NCBI RefSeq assembly: GCF_017873435.1
Contig: NZ_JAGGKG010000013.1
Span: 1 to 64,000 of the forward strand
Origin: Paenibacillus turicensis
GTDB taxonomy: Bacteria > Bacillota > Bacilli > Paenibacillales > Paenibacillaceae
Direction: 5' to 3'
DNA: 64,000 nucleotides
Positions 24,290 to 34,806 of this stretch are shown in pieces. How positions within the stretch are numbered: the stretch's first letter is position 1; each line of letters begins with the position of its first letter. The notes under the pieces are model-generated. The model did no database searches and was not told the origin of the DNA. It was given only the letters and a program-made list of their open reading frames with translations. The translations under genes and the position numbers were made by a program.

Positions 24290-25833
24290 GATTCAATCTC
24301 CCCAATAATGTCATCAATTTCAGCACGAAGTTGGTCTATCTTTGCTACTGTCGTTTTTATCTCTGCATTCAGCTCATTGATATTAATGACTTCCCTTGTG
24401 TCTTTTGCTTCTACATAGGAGCTCACAGATAGATTGTAATCATTTTGTACGATTGCATCGTAATCAATAGATTTTGCCACATATTCAACATCTTCTTTAC
24501 TGTCAAATATTTTAATTATTTTCTCAATGTGTTCATCTGTCAGTATGTTATTATTGGTTGCTTTCTTATAGAAATCCGCTCCACTTGCATCAATAAATTG
24601 AGTTTTATTTTCCGTTTTATGCTTAGAGAGAACCAAGATATTAACTGCTATTGATGTTCCATAAAAAAGGTTTGATGCTAATGAAATAACCGTCTCAATA
24701 AAGTTATTATCAATCAGATATTTTCTAATCTTTTGCTCCGCACCACCACGATAAAAAATTCCAGGGAAGCAAACGATAGCAGCACGCCCTTTACTTGAAA
24801 GATAACTTAGCGTATGAAGTACAAAGGCAAAATCGGCTTTAGATTTTGGGGCTAATACGCCTGCAGGAGCAAATCTTTCATCATTAATCAGTGTTGGGTC
24901 ATCACTACCAATCCAATTCACGGAATAAGGTGGATTAGATACAATGGCATCAAAAGGCTTTTCGTCACCAAATTGAGGGTCTAATAGCGTATTTCCTAAA
25001 GCAATATTAAACTTATCGTAGTTTATGTTGTGTAAGAACATGTTCATACGAGCAAGATTATACGTTGTATGGTTAATCTCCTGTCCATAAAACCCATCCT
25101 CGATAATATGAGCATCAAACTGTTTTTTTGCTTGTAATAAAAGCGAACCTGAACCGGCTGCAGGGTCATAAATCTTATTAATTGTTGTTTGCTTATGTAT
25201 TGCCAATTGCGCAATAAGCTTAGACACAGACTGCGGTGTGAAAAATTCTCCTCCAGATTTTCCGGCATTGGCTGCATAATTAGAGATTAAAAACTCATAG
25301 GCATCACCAAAAAGGTCAATTTGATTATCTTCAAATTTACCAAAATTCAGCCCTGCAACACCTTTAATAACAGCAGCTAAACGACTATTTTTATCTTTTA
25401 CTGTGTTCCCTAATCTATTACTTGTCGTGTCAAAATCAGCAAATAATCCTTTAATATCTAATTCAGAAGGATAACCATTTGCTGAACTTTCGATAGCAGA
25501 GAATATTTCAGCTAAATCCGTATTCAAGCTTTCATTTGTGTTGGCGGTTTCCGCAATGTTAACAAACAACTGCTTCGGATATATAAAATATCCTTTTGTT
25601 TTAATGGCATCCTCTTTAATTTCTTGCGTTATAATATCATCATCAAGTTTCGCATAGTTGATGCTCTCGTCTCCACCTTCAATATAGTTAGAGAAGTTCT
25701 CGCTAATGAAACGATAAAATAGCATACCTAAAACATATTGTTTAAAATCCCATCCATCTACAGATCCACGAACATCATTGGCTATTTTCCAGATTTGAGA
25801 TTGCAATTCGGCACGTTGTGCTGTGCTTGACAT
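24286..25833 (-). CDS. hsdM: Type I restriction-modification methyltransferase subunit (HsdM)
   Basis: This 515-residue N6-adenine methyltransferase uses S-adenosylmethionine. An N-terminal helical domain (1-150, [33 protein letters not shown]) precedes the catalytic domain. There, motif I is DPAAGSG (223-229) and motif IV is NPPY (300-303). [14 protein letters not shown] before motif I is also typical. A coiled-coil-like C-terminus ([28 protein letters not shown]) binds HsdS. GGAGG precedes the ATG. It is the first gene of the four-gene operon hsdM-hsdS-prrC-hsdR. Confidence 0.96.
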   Translation of the reverse strand: MSSTAQRAELQSQIWKIANDVRGSVDGWDFKQYVLGMLFYRFISENFSNYIEGGDESINYAKLDDDIITQEIKEDAIKTKGYFIYPKQLFVNIAETANTNESLNTDLAEIFSAIESSANGYPSELDIKGLFADFDTTSNRLGNTVKDKNSRLAAVIKGVAGLNFGKFEDNQIDLFGDAYEFLISNYAANAGKSGGEFFTPQSVSKLIAQLAIHKQTTINKIYDPAAGSGSLLLQAKKQFDAHIIEDGFYGQEINHTTYNLARMNMFLHNINYDKFNIALGNTLLDPQFGDEKPFDAIVSNPPYSVNWIGSDDPTLINDERFAPAGVLAPKSKADFAFVLHTLSYLSSKGRAAIVCFPGIFYRGGAEQKIRKYLIDNNFIETVISLASNLFYGTSIAVNILVLSKHKTENKTQFIDASGADFYKKATNNNILTDEHIEKIIKIFDSKEDVEYVAKSIDYDAIVQNDYNLSVSSYVEAKDTREVININELNAEIKTTVAKIDQLRAEIDDIIGEIES

Positions 25834-25871
25834 TTATATTCCTCCAATTATCCTTCTTACTGTACATCCAC

Positions 25872-25895
25872 ATTATACACCATGCCACCGTGGTG
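25872..25895 (-). promoter_or_regulatory. hsd operon promoter with palindrome
   Basis: On the minus strand, TATAAT (25872-25877) lies about 40 bases before hsdM. Directly upstream, CACCA (25878-25882) and TGGTG (25891-25895) form an inverted repeat inside the -10/-35 spacer, where a repressor could act. I see no strong -35. Confidence 0.5.
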
Positions 25896-25904
25896 AAGCC
25901 TAAA

Positions 25905-25943
25905 TAAAAACTCCCACCAAACAATCATTCGGCGAGAGTTTTT
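25905..25943 (-). terminator. Terminator downstream of guaA
   Basis: AAAAACTC(CC)..CC pairs imperfectly with GG..GAGAGTTTTT. The stem ends in T-runs. It lies between guaA and hsdM, both on the minus strand, and separates them into different transcripts. Confidence 0.65.
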
Positions 25944-26050
25944 GGCGACAATCTTGAAGACATTAAATGAATCTTGATTTCAGAAAGTCTTATAAATTTA
26001 ACCTAAACGGTTTAAAATCAACTTTTTTCAGTGTATAAAGTGTCACTCAA

Positions 26051-27589
26051 CTATTCCCACTCAATCGTAGCCGGTGGCTTCGATGTCACATCATACACAA
26101 TCCGGTTGACGTTATCCACTTCATTAACGATCCGCACAGAGATTTTCTCCAATACATCCCAAGGGATACGTGCCCAGTCGGCAGTCATACCATCAATAGA
26201 GGTTACAGCACGAATACCTACGGTGTAGGAATACGTTCTGCCGTCTCCCATAACGCCAACACTTTTCATGTTAGGTAGAGCAGTGAAGTATTGCCAAATT
26301 TCGTTGTCCAGTCCTGCCTTCGCAATTTCCTCACGCAAAATCCAGTCAGAGTCACGGACAATTTGAAGCTTCTCTTCAGTGACTTCTCCTAATACACGAA
26401 TTGCAAGTCCTGGGCCTGGGAATGGTTGACGCCATACGATTTCACGAGGCATACCAAGCTCTTCCCCAACCTTACGAACCTCATCCTTAAACAATGTGTT
26501 TAGTGGTTCAATCAAGGAGAATTTCATGTCCTCAGGTAAACCACCTACATTGTGGTGAGATTTGATCGTTTGCGCTGTTGCTGTACCACTTTCTACAATA
26601 TCTGTATAAAGCGTACCTTGTGCCAAGAAATCAAAATCACCAAGCTTCGCAGATTCCTCATCAAAGCAATAAATAAATTCATTGCCGATAATTTTACGTT
26701 TTTGCTCAGGATCATCTACACCCGCAAGCTTGCTCAAGAAACGCTCACGCGCATCTATTTTTACAACATGAATGTCAAATTTACCAACAAAGGTTTCCAT
26801 TACGCTTTCTGCTTCACCTTTACGAAGTAAGCCATGGTCAATGAACATACATGTAAGTTGATCACCAATTGCACGATGAATTAACATCGCAACAACAGAG
26901 GAGTCTACCCCACCACTCAATGCACATAATACCTTTTTATCGCCAACGGTGTTGCGAATGTCTTGTACTGCATCTTCAATGAAGGATTCCATACTCCAGT
27001 TTCCTTCTGCACCACATACACCATAGATAAAGTTAGAAATAAGCTCATTCCCATGTACAGAGTGACGTACCTCTGGGTGGAACTGAACACCATACATTTG
27101 ACGCTCTTCATTGGCAAAACCAGCGATTGGTGCTGATTCCGTTGAAGCATCTAATACGAAGCCTTGTGGCAAAGTAGACACATGGTCACCATGACTCATC
27201 CATACCGTTTGCTTCGCATCTAAATCCTTAGCGAGCTTAGAGCCTGCCACAAAATCAACGTCCGATTTACCATATTCACGTTTAGCCGCGCGTTCTACTT
27301 TACCGCCAAGATCATGAGCCATCAACTGCATTCCGTAACAAATCCCTAAAATCGGAACCCCGATATTGTAGATTTCAGGATCAATTTTAGGTGCATCTTC
27401 CGCATACACACTTGCCGGTCCACCTGAAAATACAATACCTTTTGGATTAAGCTCACGTAAGCGTGCTGCTGTCGTATTATAAGGCAACAATTCACTATAC
27501 ACGCCCAAATCACGAATTCTTCTTGCTATTAACTGGTTGTATTGACCACCAAAATCCAGTACAACCACGATTTCATTTGGCTTATTCAT
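26051..27589 (-). CDS. guaA: GMP synthase (glutamine-hydrolysing)
   Basis: This 512-residue enzyme makes GMP from XMP, ATP and glutamine in the cytoplasm. The class I glutamine amidotransferase domain (about 8-195) has FSGGPAS and the nucleophile Cys84 in GICYGMQ. The ATP pyrophosphatase domain has [10 protein letters not shown] near residue 226, and the C-terminal dimerisation domain ends in [11 protein letters not shown], as in all GuaA. GGGAGG precedes the ATG. The upstream gap of 78 bases has no room for a purine riboswitch, unlike many Bacillus guaA genes. The gene is downstream of yebA as in B. subtilis. Confidence 0.98.
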   Translation of the reverse strand: MNKPNEIVVVLDFGGQYNQLIARRIRDLGVYSELLPYNTTAARLRELNPKGIVFSGGPASVYAEDAPKIDPEIYNIGVPILGICYGMQLMAHDLGGKVERAAKREYGKSDVDFVAGSKLAKDLDAKQTVWMSHGDHVSTLPQGFVLDASTESAPIAGFANEERQMYGVQFHPEVRHSVHGNELISNFIYGVCGAEGNWSMESFIEDAVQDIRNTVGDKKVLCALSGGVDSSVVAMLIHRAIGDQLTCMFIDHGLLRKGEAESVMETFVGKFDIHVVKIDARERFLSKLAGVDDPEQKRKIIGNEFIYCFDEESAKLGDFDFLAQGTLYTDIVESGTATAQTIKSHHNVGGLPEDMKFSLIEPLNTLFKDEVRKVGEELGMPREIVWRQPFPGPGLAIRVLGEVTEEKLQIVRDSDWILREEIAKAGLDNEIWQYFTALPNMKSVGVMGDGRTYSYTVGIRAVTSIDGMTADWARIPWDVLEKISVRIVNEVDNVNRIVYDVTSKPPATIEWE

Positions 27590-27667
27590 ACTCGGCCTCC
27601 CTTAATTCATGACACTAATTATACGAAACGTTAAAACAGCTCGTCAAGGGCATCCAAGCACTTGTCT

Positions 27668-30091
27668 CTAGGGCTTTACCATTTTCCAGCATAAAGTGAG
27701 AAAGGTGGTCGTCTGCTGACGACTCAATGTCACGCCACCATAATACAACTGCTCCCATAATAAAATGAAGCTTAGTAAATGTTGCCTACTTCCTTCATCC
27801 ATTTTAGACGAGTTAGCAATAAGCTGCTGCACATATTCTCTTGGCGTCAACCTGCCTTGCTTCTCCCCATATTTTTGACTCAGCTTCTTCCACACAATTT
27901 TAGAAGAAAACAATAAGATGTCTCTGGTCGGAAACCGGATTGGATTGTTGAAAAATTTGACTCGATTTCTTTTCAAACTCCAGCTAAGTGCAAACAAGCC
28001 CCCGTACAGCGTCATTGCAGCCATGATCAACCACATCATGATAGGCATAGTAAGAACAACTGTTATCACTATAGGGTGACGCAAAATATATGCTAACAAC
28101 GCTTCACTCATATCCGTTATTTGTTTCAACGTCTTATGGAATTGAGCTATGCCACTTCCCCACCAAGAGGTTAAGCTTGTCCATATGTTACCAAGGCTTG
28201 TCCCCCTCCACTTTTCCTTTGTCTTGCTAATCCCACTTATTAACTCATCCCTGTTCATCACTGATGTTTTTCCATCATAACCAGGTGTGGGGTCAAAAGG
28301 AACAAAACCAACGCCTTCAAAATAAACCTCCACCCATGAATGTGCATCGGAATAGGAAACTAAATAACGATTTTCATAGCTACCTCCACTTGTTGGCTCC
28401 TGAGTCCCCTCGTTTTTTTCCGAGGATGAGGTTATTAAGGAACCCGGTGCAAACCCTTTAACCCATCTTGCTGGAATTCCGCTACTTCTTAGCAATACAA
28501 CCATTGAAGTCGAAAAGTGATCACAATAACCCACCTTTTGTTCAAATAAAAAATGATCAACAAAATCCTGTTTAGCGGAAGGGAGCGTTGTTTTTAGATC
28601 ATAACGGTAGTTTTTTTCTAAATAGTGTTTGACCGCCATTACTGCATCATATCTATTTGTTGTAGTAGAGGTCAGTTGCTCAGCTAACCTGGAGACACGC
28701 TTAGGCAAAGTCTCAGGAAGCTGTAAATAATGCTGCACTACCCACGCAGGATCTTCCCCCGTATCTTTCTCATTTTGCTCGATTCCCTCATTTTGTTCAT
28801 TTCGCTCATTTCGCCTCAAATCCTCACTCACAATCGGTTGCGGTGCGACAGCGATATCATAGGATTGATACGACTTCACCATACTACTGGGCTGTGCTGA
28901 AATTAAGGACTGACCCATAGCATCATATCGAATGGATACATTAAGATGCTCACGATTGGACTGACCACTATATAATGTAGGAACTCGAAGCGGAATCCCT
29001 CCGGTAAATAAAACCTGCTCCTGCTGAATTGGATTTATAAAAAAAATACGTTGCACCATTTCTGGTTGCTTTGTAGCGCCTTCTGTCCCTATGCTTAACG
29101 CTTCTTGTGCATCATTATTTGTAACTAACGTCGAGGTGGTCATAGATTGCCAGCCTTGACCGTTATAGTAGTCCTTGCTTTCCCCCCGCCAATAGGTGGG
29201 CACAGGAGAACTGGCAATAAAATAAGGCTCATGACGTAACGTTAGTGGTGCACCAAGCATGCGATCATTTTGACTGTAACCTGATTCACGTTGTGAATGG
29301 CTTGAATTAGCTTGCAGGTTTTTTGACTCTCCCCATGTGCTAAAGGCTTGCATCGTTTCTTGCCACGAATAGGGCGCCGATTTGGTAACATGAAGCTGCT
29401 TGCTCATATAAATTGCACCTGTAACACAACACAAGACAATGATCATACTGCTGAATAACCAACGTTTAGCTTGTAAAGGATACGCTGAAGGCATGGCAAC
29501 AAACAACCAAGCCTGTATTAACAATCCCTCTGCGACTGCACGATACAAGCTGTCTAATATCGAAGCATCGGTGTAGGTCTGCAATAAAATGAGATAAAAA
29601 ATCGTAATAAACAGAAACAATAAAACACTCTTTTTTCCAGAGACTAGCTTTTGCACAGATAAAACAAGCATACTCCAACCGATAAGCAAGACTACCGCCC
29701 TGCTCTCCGCACTCAGATTATGCCAATCTCCTGTATTTACAATATTTAATATATCTTGCTCTACAATCGTAAAGAAATCCCAATACCACTCAAGCGAAAA
29801 TCCATGCCCATAGATCATCATCAACACAATGGCTACATAAGTAATAGGCAAAATACTATTTAATGCAAAGGGTAGCTTAAAGGAGCCTGTGAGTAACAAG
29901 CAAGCGGTCAAAACCATAAACCACCTAACAATAATGACCTCTCCCCCATCTGCCAGGTCAGTAAGAGGGATTAGCCACTCCAAAAACATAGCACATAACA
30001 ACAACGTTATAATGAGGCGGTTTACGATTTCATGAAGCGATAGTATTGATCCCTTTAGTTCAGGTGATCTCGGTCTAGGCACTACTGACAT
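27668..30091 (-). CDS. yebA: Membrane transglutaminase-like protein YebA
   Basis: This protein of about 807 residues has six membrane segments in the first 250 residues, a large extracellular region with a transglutaminase core, another membrane span near residue 670, and a cytoplasmic DUF4129-like tail. The core has Cys in VGYCDHFSTSMVVLLRSSGIPARWVKGFAPG, His in AHSWVEVYF and Asp in FVPFDPTPG, giving a full Cys-His-Asp triad. It may crosslink or cleave cell-surface proteins or peptides, but its substrate is not known. I place the start at 30091, where AGGAGG lies eight bases upstream. It overlaps yeaD and belongs to the yeaC-yeaD-yebA set. Confidence 0.9.
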   Translation of the reverse strand: MSVVPRPRSPELKGSILSLHEIVNRLIITLLLCAMFLEWLIPLTDLADGGEVIIVRWFMVLTACLLLTGSFKLPFALNSILPITYVAIVLMMIYGHGFSLEWYWDFFTIVEQDILNIVNTGDWHNLSAESRAVVLLIGWSMLVLSVQKLVSGKKSVLLFLFITIFYLILLQTYTDASILDSLYRAVAEGLLIQAWLFVAMPSAYPLQAKRWLFSSMIIVLCCVTGAIYMSKQLHVTKSAPYSWQETMQAFSTWGESKNLQANSSHSQRESGYSQNDRMLGAPLTLRHEPYFIASSPVPTYWRGESKDYYNGQGWQSMTTSTLVTNNDAQEALSIGTEGATKQPEMVQRIFFINPIQQEQVLFTGGIPLRVPTLYSGQSNREHLNVSIRYDAMGQSLISAQPSSMVKSYQSYDIAVAPQPIVSEDLRRNERNEQNEGIEQNEKDTGEDPAWVVQHYLQLPETLPKRVSRLAEQLTSTTTNRYDAVMAVKHYLEKNYRYDLKTTLPSAKQDFVDHFLFEQKVGYCDHFSTSMVVLLRSSGIPARWVKGFAPGSLITSSSEKNEGTQEPTSGGSYENRYLVSYSDAHSWVEVYFEGVGFVPFDPTPGYDGKTSVMNRDELISGISKTKEKWRGTSLGNIWTSLTSWWGSGIAQFHKTLKQITDMSEALLAYILRHPIVITVVLTMPIMMWLIMAAMTLYGGLFALSWSLKRNRVKFFNNPIRFPTRDILLFSSKIVWKKLSQKYGEKQGRLTPREYVQQLIANSSKMDEGSRQHLLSFILLWEQLYYGGVTLSRQQTTTFLTLCWKMVKP

Positions 30092-31256
30092 CCTGAGCAC
30101 CTCCTGCATCAATACTGAGAGGCGACAAATGTGTAACTTGAATAGGGGTAATTAAAACGCCCGCTTGCTCCAATATTAATCGATAGTTGCTCTCATTTGC
30201 TTCCTCATTTTGTTGCTGATCACACCACAAATCCACTTTGGCACCTTGGGCTGTAAGCTGAAGAAGCTGCTTCACTAGGCTTTCTGTTACTTGTCCAGTA
30301 ACCATCGTAATTTGCTTTAAGCCACTCCCACTAAATGAAGGCACAGAGAACGATTCTGCTACACCCTCCAGTTGCTGAGTCATTGTAACCCCAGCTAGAT
30401 GTACCAATACTTGTTGAAGCTCTATACGATGGTTCACTGAGTAAGGCTGTCTCATATTGTTATCAATATAGTAAATAGACTTGTTCTCCCCACCGATTTC
30501 ACGACGAAGCCAAGCGGTAGAGACAGAAACAAAAAACTCAAATTGATCCTCAGCAGTGATCCCTTCATGTGTATCCCTATAAGCCAATTGTTCGCGATTT
30601 AACCATATTAATTTTTCACCACAATAATTAAATTCACTATGACGTGTCAAAAGGCTCCCTCGCTTAGCAGAGCTTTTCCAATGTATATTTTTGATCGGGT
30701 CACCTGCTTCATAGTGACGTAAGCGTTCCTGTGCTACTGCTTGTACAGGTAACATGGAGCGAATACGTACAGTAGATTGGTCGCTACCCATCCCCCGATA
30801 AGAAATACTTTCAATGCCTACCATCGCTGGCTGAACGATACAGGTGTCTTCCATGCTAATGACTAATTTGCGTGTAAACCATCCAAAGGCATCGCCCCAG
30901 CCGAGCAGCACATATCCCCCCTGATACACGCCTCGCTTTGCCTCTTTAATGACATATTGACCTCTATAATGACGGCGAAACCCACTCCATCTTAGCTTAC
31001 CTTCCGGTTTTAACTCCGTATACGCCTGTACCTGCACCATTTCTGACTGGGGATAATCCTCAAGCTCTAGCCATAAAGGAAGTAGTCCACCTGACAATGT
31101 GATCTCAAAGTTAACAATAATATCTTGTCCAGCCATAGGCAGTTTTGGCGTCCATTGACGCACCACCTTGGCAGACCTTGGACCAAGCCACTTCATGAGA
31201 AACCCCTGTAATAACACAAAAATACCTACAGAAAGTAAAAATAAATAGGCCGTCAC
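30075..31256 (-). CDS. yeaD: DUF58 protein YeaD
   Basis: This 393-residue protein has an N-terminal hydrophobic anchor (about 1-22), a beta-rich region with VNFEITLSGGLLPLWLELEDYP, and the DUF58 signature REYE-like block 'ERLRHYEAGDPIKNIHWKSSAKRGSLLTRHSEF' (about 177-209). A von Willebrand factor A-like region follows. DUF58 proteins partner with MoxR ATPases and transglutaminase-like membrane proteins, the gene order found here. The start is GTG, overlapping the stop of the MoxR gene as GTGA. It probably serves in assembling or maturing an envelope complex. Confidence 0.9.
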   Translation of the reverse strand: MTAYLFLLSVGIFVLLQGFLMKWLGPRSAKVVRQWTPKLPMAGQDIIVNFEITLSGGLLPLWLELEDYPQSEMVQVQAYTELKPEGKLRWSGFRRHYRGQYVIKEAKRGVYQGGYVLLGWGDAFGWFTRKLVISMEDTCIVQPAMVGIESISYRGMGSDQSTVRIRSMLPVQAVAQERLRHYEAGDPIKNIHWKSSAKRGSLLTRHSEFNYCGEKLIWLNREQLAYRDTHEGITAEDQFEFFVSVSTAWLRREIGGENKSIYYIDNNMRQPYSVNHRIELQQVLVHLAGVTMTQQLEGVAESFSVPSFSGSGLKQITMVTGQVTESLVKQLLQLTAQGAKVDLWCDQQQNEEANESNYRLILEQAGVLITPIQVTHLSPLSIDAGGAQDVSSA

Positions 31257-32221
31257 AGTCCGCCCCCTCCAACCTTGCGAAAGAGAGGGATCGTTGCTTT
31301 CTCCAGCAGCTGCTGTAGCACATCTCCTTGACTCATTCCGCTTAATCTTGCTTGAGGATGTAATACTAAGCGATGTGTTAATACAGACGGCGCCACCGCC
31401 TTCACATCATCTGGAATGACAAACATTCTTCCTTTTAAATAGGCGGAAGCTTGTGCGGCTCTCATCCAAGCTAAGGTTCCACGAGGGCTAATGCCCAATA
31501 TGATCTGAGAATGTGTACGAGAGGCTTGCGCAATCTCTACTAGGTAACTCTTAATGACATCTTCTACAAGCACGATCGAAGCCTGACGCTGCATACTCAC
31601 TAATTCTTCTGGTAATAGAGCAGGCTTAATATTTACAATGACCTCATCTGAAGGAGGTAATCCAAGCAGGCTCATTTCCTGCTCCTTTTGCGGATACCCT
31701 AACGTCATTTTCATCATAAAACGGTCTAGCTGTGCCTCTGGCAAAGGATAGGTTCCATCATGCTCAATCGGATTTTGGGTGGCTAACAGCATAAATGGCC
31801 GCGGTAAGGCATACGTTTGTCCGTCTACGGTAGCCTTGCGTTCCTCCATCGCTTCTAAAAGCGCGGATTGCGTTCTTGGTGTGCCACGATTAATTTCATC
31901 TGCTAGTAAAATCGTTTTAAAAATAGGTCCCGCACGAAACTCAAATTGTCCATTATGTGGATGATACACAGAAACACCTGTTACGTCCGAGGGCATTAAA
32001 TCAGCTGTAAATTGAATTCTACCAAAATCGCCACCAATACAAGCTGCCAAGGCACGAATGAGCATCGTTTTCCCAACCCCTGGGACATCCTCTAGCAATA
32101 CATGTCCACCTGCAAGCATGGCGGTAACCAGTAGTTCAACTCTATTTCTTTGACCAACTACAACGGCATCTATTTTGGAAATCATTCGCTCTAATAAAAT
32201 ACAATAGTCCTCTTGTCTCAT
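31253..32221 (-). CDS. yeaC: MoxR-type AAA+ ATPase YeaC
   Basis: This 322-residue cytoplasmic ATPase has Walker A EDVPGVGKTM near residue 45, Walker B ILLADEINRGTPRTQSALLEAMEER near 108-132, sensor 1 LLATQNPIEHDGTYPLPEAQLDRF, and sensor 2 SPRGTLAWMRAAQA. These are the hallmarks of the MoxR family, which acts as chaperones for metal insertion or complex assembly. It is the first gene of the yeaC-yeaD-yebA cluster, with four-base overlap into yeaD. The ATG follows GGAGG. Confidence 0.93.
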   Translation of the reverse strand: MRQEDYCILLERMISKIDAVVVGQRNRVELLVTAMLAGGHVLLEDVPGVGKTMLIRALAACIGGDFGRIQFTADLMPSDVTGVSVYHPHNGQFEFRAGPIFKTILLADEINRGTPRTQSALLEAMEERKATVDGQTYALPRPFMLLATQNPIEHDGTYPLPEAQLDRFMMKMTLGYPQKEQEMSLLGLPPSDEVIVNIKPALLPEELVSMQRQASIVLVEDVIKSYLVEIAQASRTHSQIILGISPRGTLAWMRAAQASAYLKGRMFVIPDDVKAVAPSVLTHRLVLHPQARLSGMSQGDVLQQLLEKATIPLFRKVGGGGL

Positions 32222-32296
32222 AGTCTATCTCCTCCATTCTACGAATTACACTATTAAGTAGTGTTACCAATGGTAGAAGGAAATAGACACACGATT

Positions 32297-33496
32297 TTAA
32301 AACGCCTTAACGATCGTTTCCTGCGGGTTAACTTTAACAGATTTGATATCATGTCCACTTGCGGCAAGTAAAACACGTAAAGATACCCAATGTGTATCGT
32401 TTTTGTTATCAACGGTGGTTGAATACGTTACTCTTCCTTTATTATGTGACTCTGCAACAAGACTACCCTGCTCAGGATAAAGGGTTAGCTTCGAGTCTCC
32501 CCACATCACAGTCACCGTCTTCGTGCCGCTATCCCACATTACCTCTCCCCCTAAACGTTCCATCATCGCACGGATCGGCACTTGATAACGACCACCTTCA
32601 AATTCATATTCTCCTGCTGCTAACTTCGTTTGAATCCCCCCTGCCTCAACATGTAATGGGTTAGAAGTCGTAAACAAGGCTGCATTCGGTATAATGTTAC
32701 GCGTAATCCATTCCTGCGTTGGGGAAGTAGAATCACTATACTTTTGTGTGGAGGAAACGGTGAACTGAACAGGCTTCATCCCTGCATTTAGTGTCCCAAA
32801 GGAATAACCTTGCTGTTTATAGTATTTAATAATGGCAGGTAATGCCTTTACCGTCTCTTGATGACCTGCACCATCATGCATAAGCACAACTATTTCATTT
32901 TTTAGCTTAGAAGAAGTAATGTTTTTGATGATTTCAGTAGCAGGAACACCTCTTCGCTTAGAATCACCACTATCTACATCCCAGTCAAACACCTTATAAC
33001 CTGCTTGGGCTAGTAATGAAAAAGTTTGCTTATTAAAATGACCATACGTTCCACCCGGGGCTCGAAGTAAAGCAGGTCGTTTATCAGTAATCTCCCTAAC
33101 AATTTCCTCTGTCTGTTTAATTTGCTTCCAAAATTGTCCAAAATGCTTATACAGCTCACTATAGTTATGGTTATACGTATGATTGCCGATGACATGACCA
33201 CCGTCTGCAATTTGTCTAATGACTTCTGGCGAGGTTTTGGCTTGACTACCTAATACAAAAAAGGTCGCTTGGATTTTATGCTGAGCTAAAATAGTTAACA
33301 CATCTGGAGTTAGCTTACTTGGTCCATCGTCAAATGTTAGGTAGACGATTTTGGGGGTGCTTTTTGTATGTGAAGCTGCTTGCGCCTTGGCAAACAGCTT
33401 GTCTGCTTGAGTGGAAAAAACGAGGATGGCCATGATCATCACGATGACACTTTTTACGATTAACGACTTCGATTGTTTATTCATATTTTTATTCAT
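32297..33496 (-). CDS. Secreted polysaccharide deacetylase with C-terminal accessory domain
   Basis: This 399-residue exported enzyme has an N-terminal signal or anchor (residues 10-40). The NodB domain has TFDDGPS with D56 and D57, the metal-binding H106 and H110 in GNHTYNHN, RAPGGTYG and the late MHDG. It removes acetyl groups from N-acetylated sugars, probably peptidoglycan or chitin-like polymers. The C-terminal part (about 300-399: YQVPIRAMMERLGGEVMWDSGTKTVTVMWGDSKLTLYP) is a copper-amine-oxidase-N-type domain, common as a wall-binding module in Paenibacillaceae. GGAGG precedes the start. Gene stands alone between moxR and a GNAT gene. Confidence 0.9.
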   Translation of the reverse strand: MNKNMNKQSKSLIVKSVIVMIMAILVFSTQADKLFAKAQAASHTKSTPKIVYLTFDDGPSKLTPDVLTILAQHKIQATFFVLGSQAKTSPEVIRQIADGGHVIGNHTYNHNYSELYKHFGQFWKQIKQTEEIVREITDKRPALLRAPGGTYGHFNKQTFSLLAQAGYKVFDWDVDSGDSKRRGVPATEIIKNITSSKLKNEIVVLMHDGAGHQETVKALPAIIKYYKQQGYSFGTLNAGMKPVQFTVSSTQKYSDSTSPTQEWITRNIIPNAALFTTSNPLHVEAGGIQTKLAAGEYEFEGGRYQVPIRAMMERLGGEVMWDSGTKTVTVMWGDSKLTLYPEQGSLVAESHNKGRVTYSTTVDNKNDTHWVSLRVLLAASGHDIKSVKVNPQETIVKAF

Positions 33497-33559
33497 ATAT
33501 TCTACCTCCGCTCTTTTGATAGAGTATATGAATTGTGCTAGAGAAATAGACTATATGAA

Positions 33560-33997
33560 TTAAGCCTCATTTTCTCCTTGCTTCCATACCATAAAATATT
33601 CCTGTTGCTTGGTATCTTCATTTTGTTTACTTTGCTTTATTTGAAAATCATTTTTTTCATAAAACTTCACAGCACTTTCATTTTCCACATACACATCTAA
33701 AGCTAAGGAGGAATATTTCTGTTTGCACGCTTCAATCAGAGCACGACCAATCCCTTGGCCTTGATATTGCTTATCTACAAATAAACCTGCGATATAAGAT
33801 TGCTCTACAATCCCGATAAATCCCTTCACAACCTCTTCCTCATAAATTAATATCTCCGCATCAAACAATGCACCTTTTACCGCCTCAAAGTTGTCCTTCC
33901 AAAAGGACGCAGGCACAAATGGATGCGCATCTATATTCGTCTCAAGCCAAATTGACATCACCTGATCTAGTTTTGAGTGATCAAATGGTTTAATCAT
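33560..33997 (-). CDS. GNAT N-acetyltransferase (YiaC type)
   Basis: This 145-residue enzyme transfers an acetyl group from acetyl-CoA. The CoA-binding loop is VDKQYQGQGIGRALIEACKQ (about 75-94), followed by the beta5-alpha4 region LDVYVENESAVKFYEKNDF. Early residues MIKPFDHSKLDQVMSIWLETNIDAHPF match the YiaC/YafP-like subgroup, some members of which acetylate protein lysines. The substrate here is unknown. It is a single gene downstream of the polysaccharide deacetylase direction, with GGAGG about ten bases before the ATG. Confidence 0.85.
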   Translation of the reverse strand: MIKPFDHSKLDQVMSIWLETNIDAHPFVPASFWKDNFEAVKGALFDAEILIYEEEVVKGFIGIVEQSYIAGLFVDKQYQGQGIGRALIEACKQKYSSLALDVYVENESAVKFYEKNDFQIKQSKQNEDTKQQEYFMVWKQGENEA

Positions 33998-34202
33998 AAC
34001 TATTAACCTCCTACTTTCATAAATTCAACTAAATAACCCTATAACTAGGTGAGTCCCCAATATAACAAATCCGTGGAATCATTCTCAAGCTACAAAATAA
34101 TTCTGTATTAATTAGGTAGCTACGGCTAGTTAGGGGTAGCATCAAGCACTAATTTCAAGAGTGGGCCGTTAAATCCTTTATGTAATATTCAATTTGATTA
34201 TT

Positions 34203-34256
34203 AAAAAGGAGACTCTACCTTTGGAACAACGTTCCGCTCGCAGAATCCCCCTTTAA
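34203..34256 (-). terminator. Terminator, minus strand
   Basis: On the minus strand AAAGGGGGATTCT pairs with AGAGTCTCCTTTTT around a loop, ending in a T-run. It follows the CD3324-like gene. The remainder of 33998-34314 shows no gene. Confidence 0.65.
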
Positions 34257-34314
34257 GTTAATATAACCTCTACTGACTCATATTAACGATTTATAGCAGT
34301 TACAGCACGATCAA

Positions 34315-34575
34315 CTAGCTGTATATTATTTTCTTCACCGCGTAGATGGAGATAAAATATGTCTCTGCTAATTGTTCAATGGTAGCCCCTTCTTGATAGG
34401 CGGTTATAATCCTTTGATTTCTAAGATCAAGCTCTTTTCTAATCCCCGATCGCTCTCCCCAGCCTTTGCGTTTTTCCTTCTTCACTGGAATATATAAATA
34501 CCCACCATGCATATAGTTTTGTATTTCCTCGATCAAGCTTTCGGGGAGAATAAGCTTTGCGTTTGTATATTTCAT
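34315..34575 (-). CDS. CD3324-family helix-turn-helix protein
   Basis: This 86-residue protein begins MKYTNAKLILPESLIEEIQNYMHGGYLYIP, has a basic middle (VKKEKRKGWGERSGIRKELDLRN), and ends in a helix-turn-helix (IITAYQEGATIEQLAETYFISIYAVKKIIY). This is the pattern of the CD3324 family, small proteins related to Mor-type DNA-binding domains. The N-terminus carries a sheet motif that binds in the family's dimer. It probably regulates transcription; targets are unknown. The ATG at 34575 follows GGAAGG, whereas the longer frame from 34644 has no signal. Confidence 0.8.
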   Translation of the reverse strand: MKYTNAKLILPESLIEEIQNYMHGGYLYIPVKKEKRKGWGERSGIRKELDLRNQRIITAYQEGATIEQLAETYFISIYAVKKIIYS

Positions 34576-34806
34576 TGTTTGGCTTCCTTCCTTGATTAAA
34601 TTCATCAAGTTGCAAAGCCAGTAATGAGCTTCAAGCGACTTCATTACTCCATGCAGATGTCGCTACCTCTATGGCCTTGCATGGAGCCTTACCAATCTAA
34701 AATGGACTGCCATACCGTTCACCACCTTTATGATAATTCAAACAACACACAACACTTTGGATTATGGCATGTGCTCTCTTTGCTTCTTTAAAGTTTTTTA
34801 ATAGAA

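Noticed and set aside
27590..27667. Purine riboswitch upstream of guaA
   Set aside because: The gap is only 78 bases and lacks the conserved loop sequences and pairing of purine riboswitches.
27668..32221. Novel MoxR-DUF58-transglutaminase system
   Set aside because: The order yeaC-yeaD-yebA-guaA is the ordinary Bacillus arrangement, so it is annotated but not reported as new.
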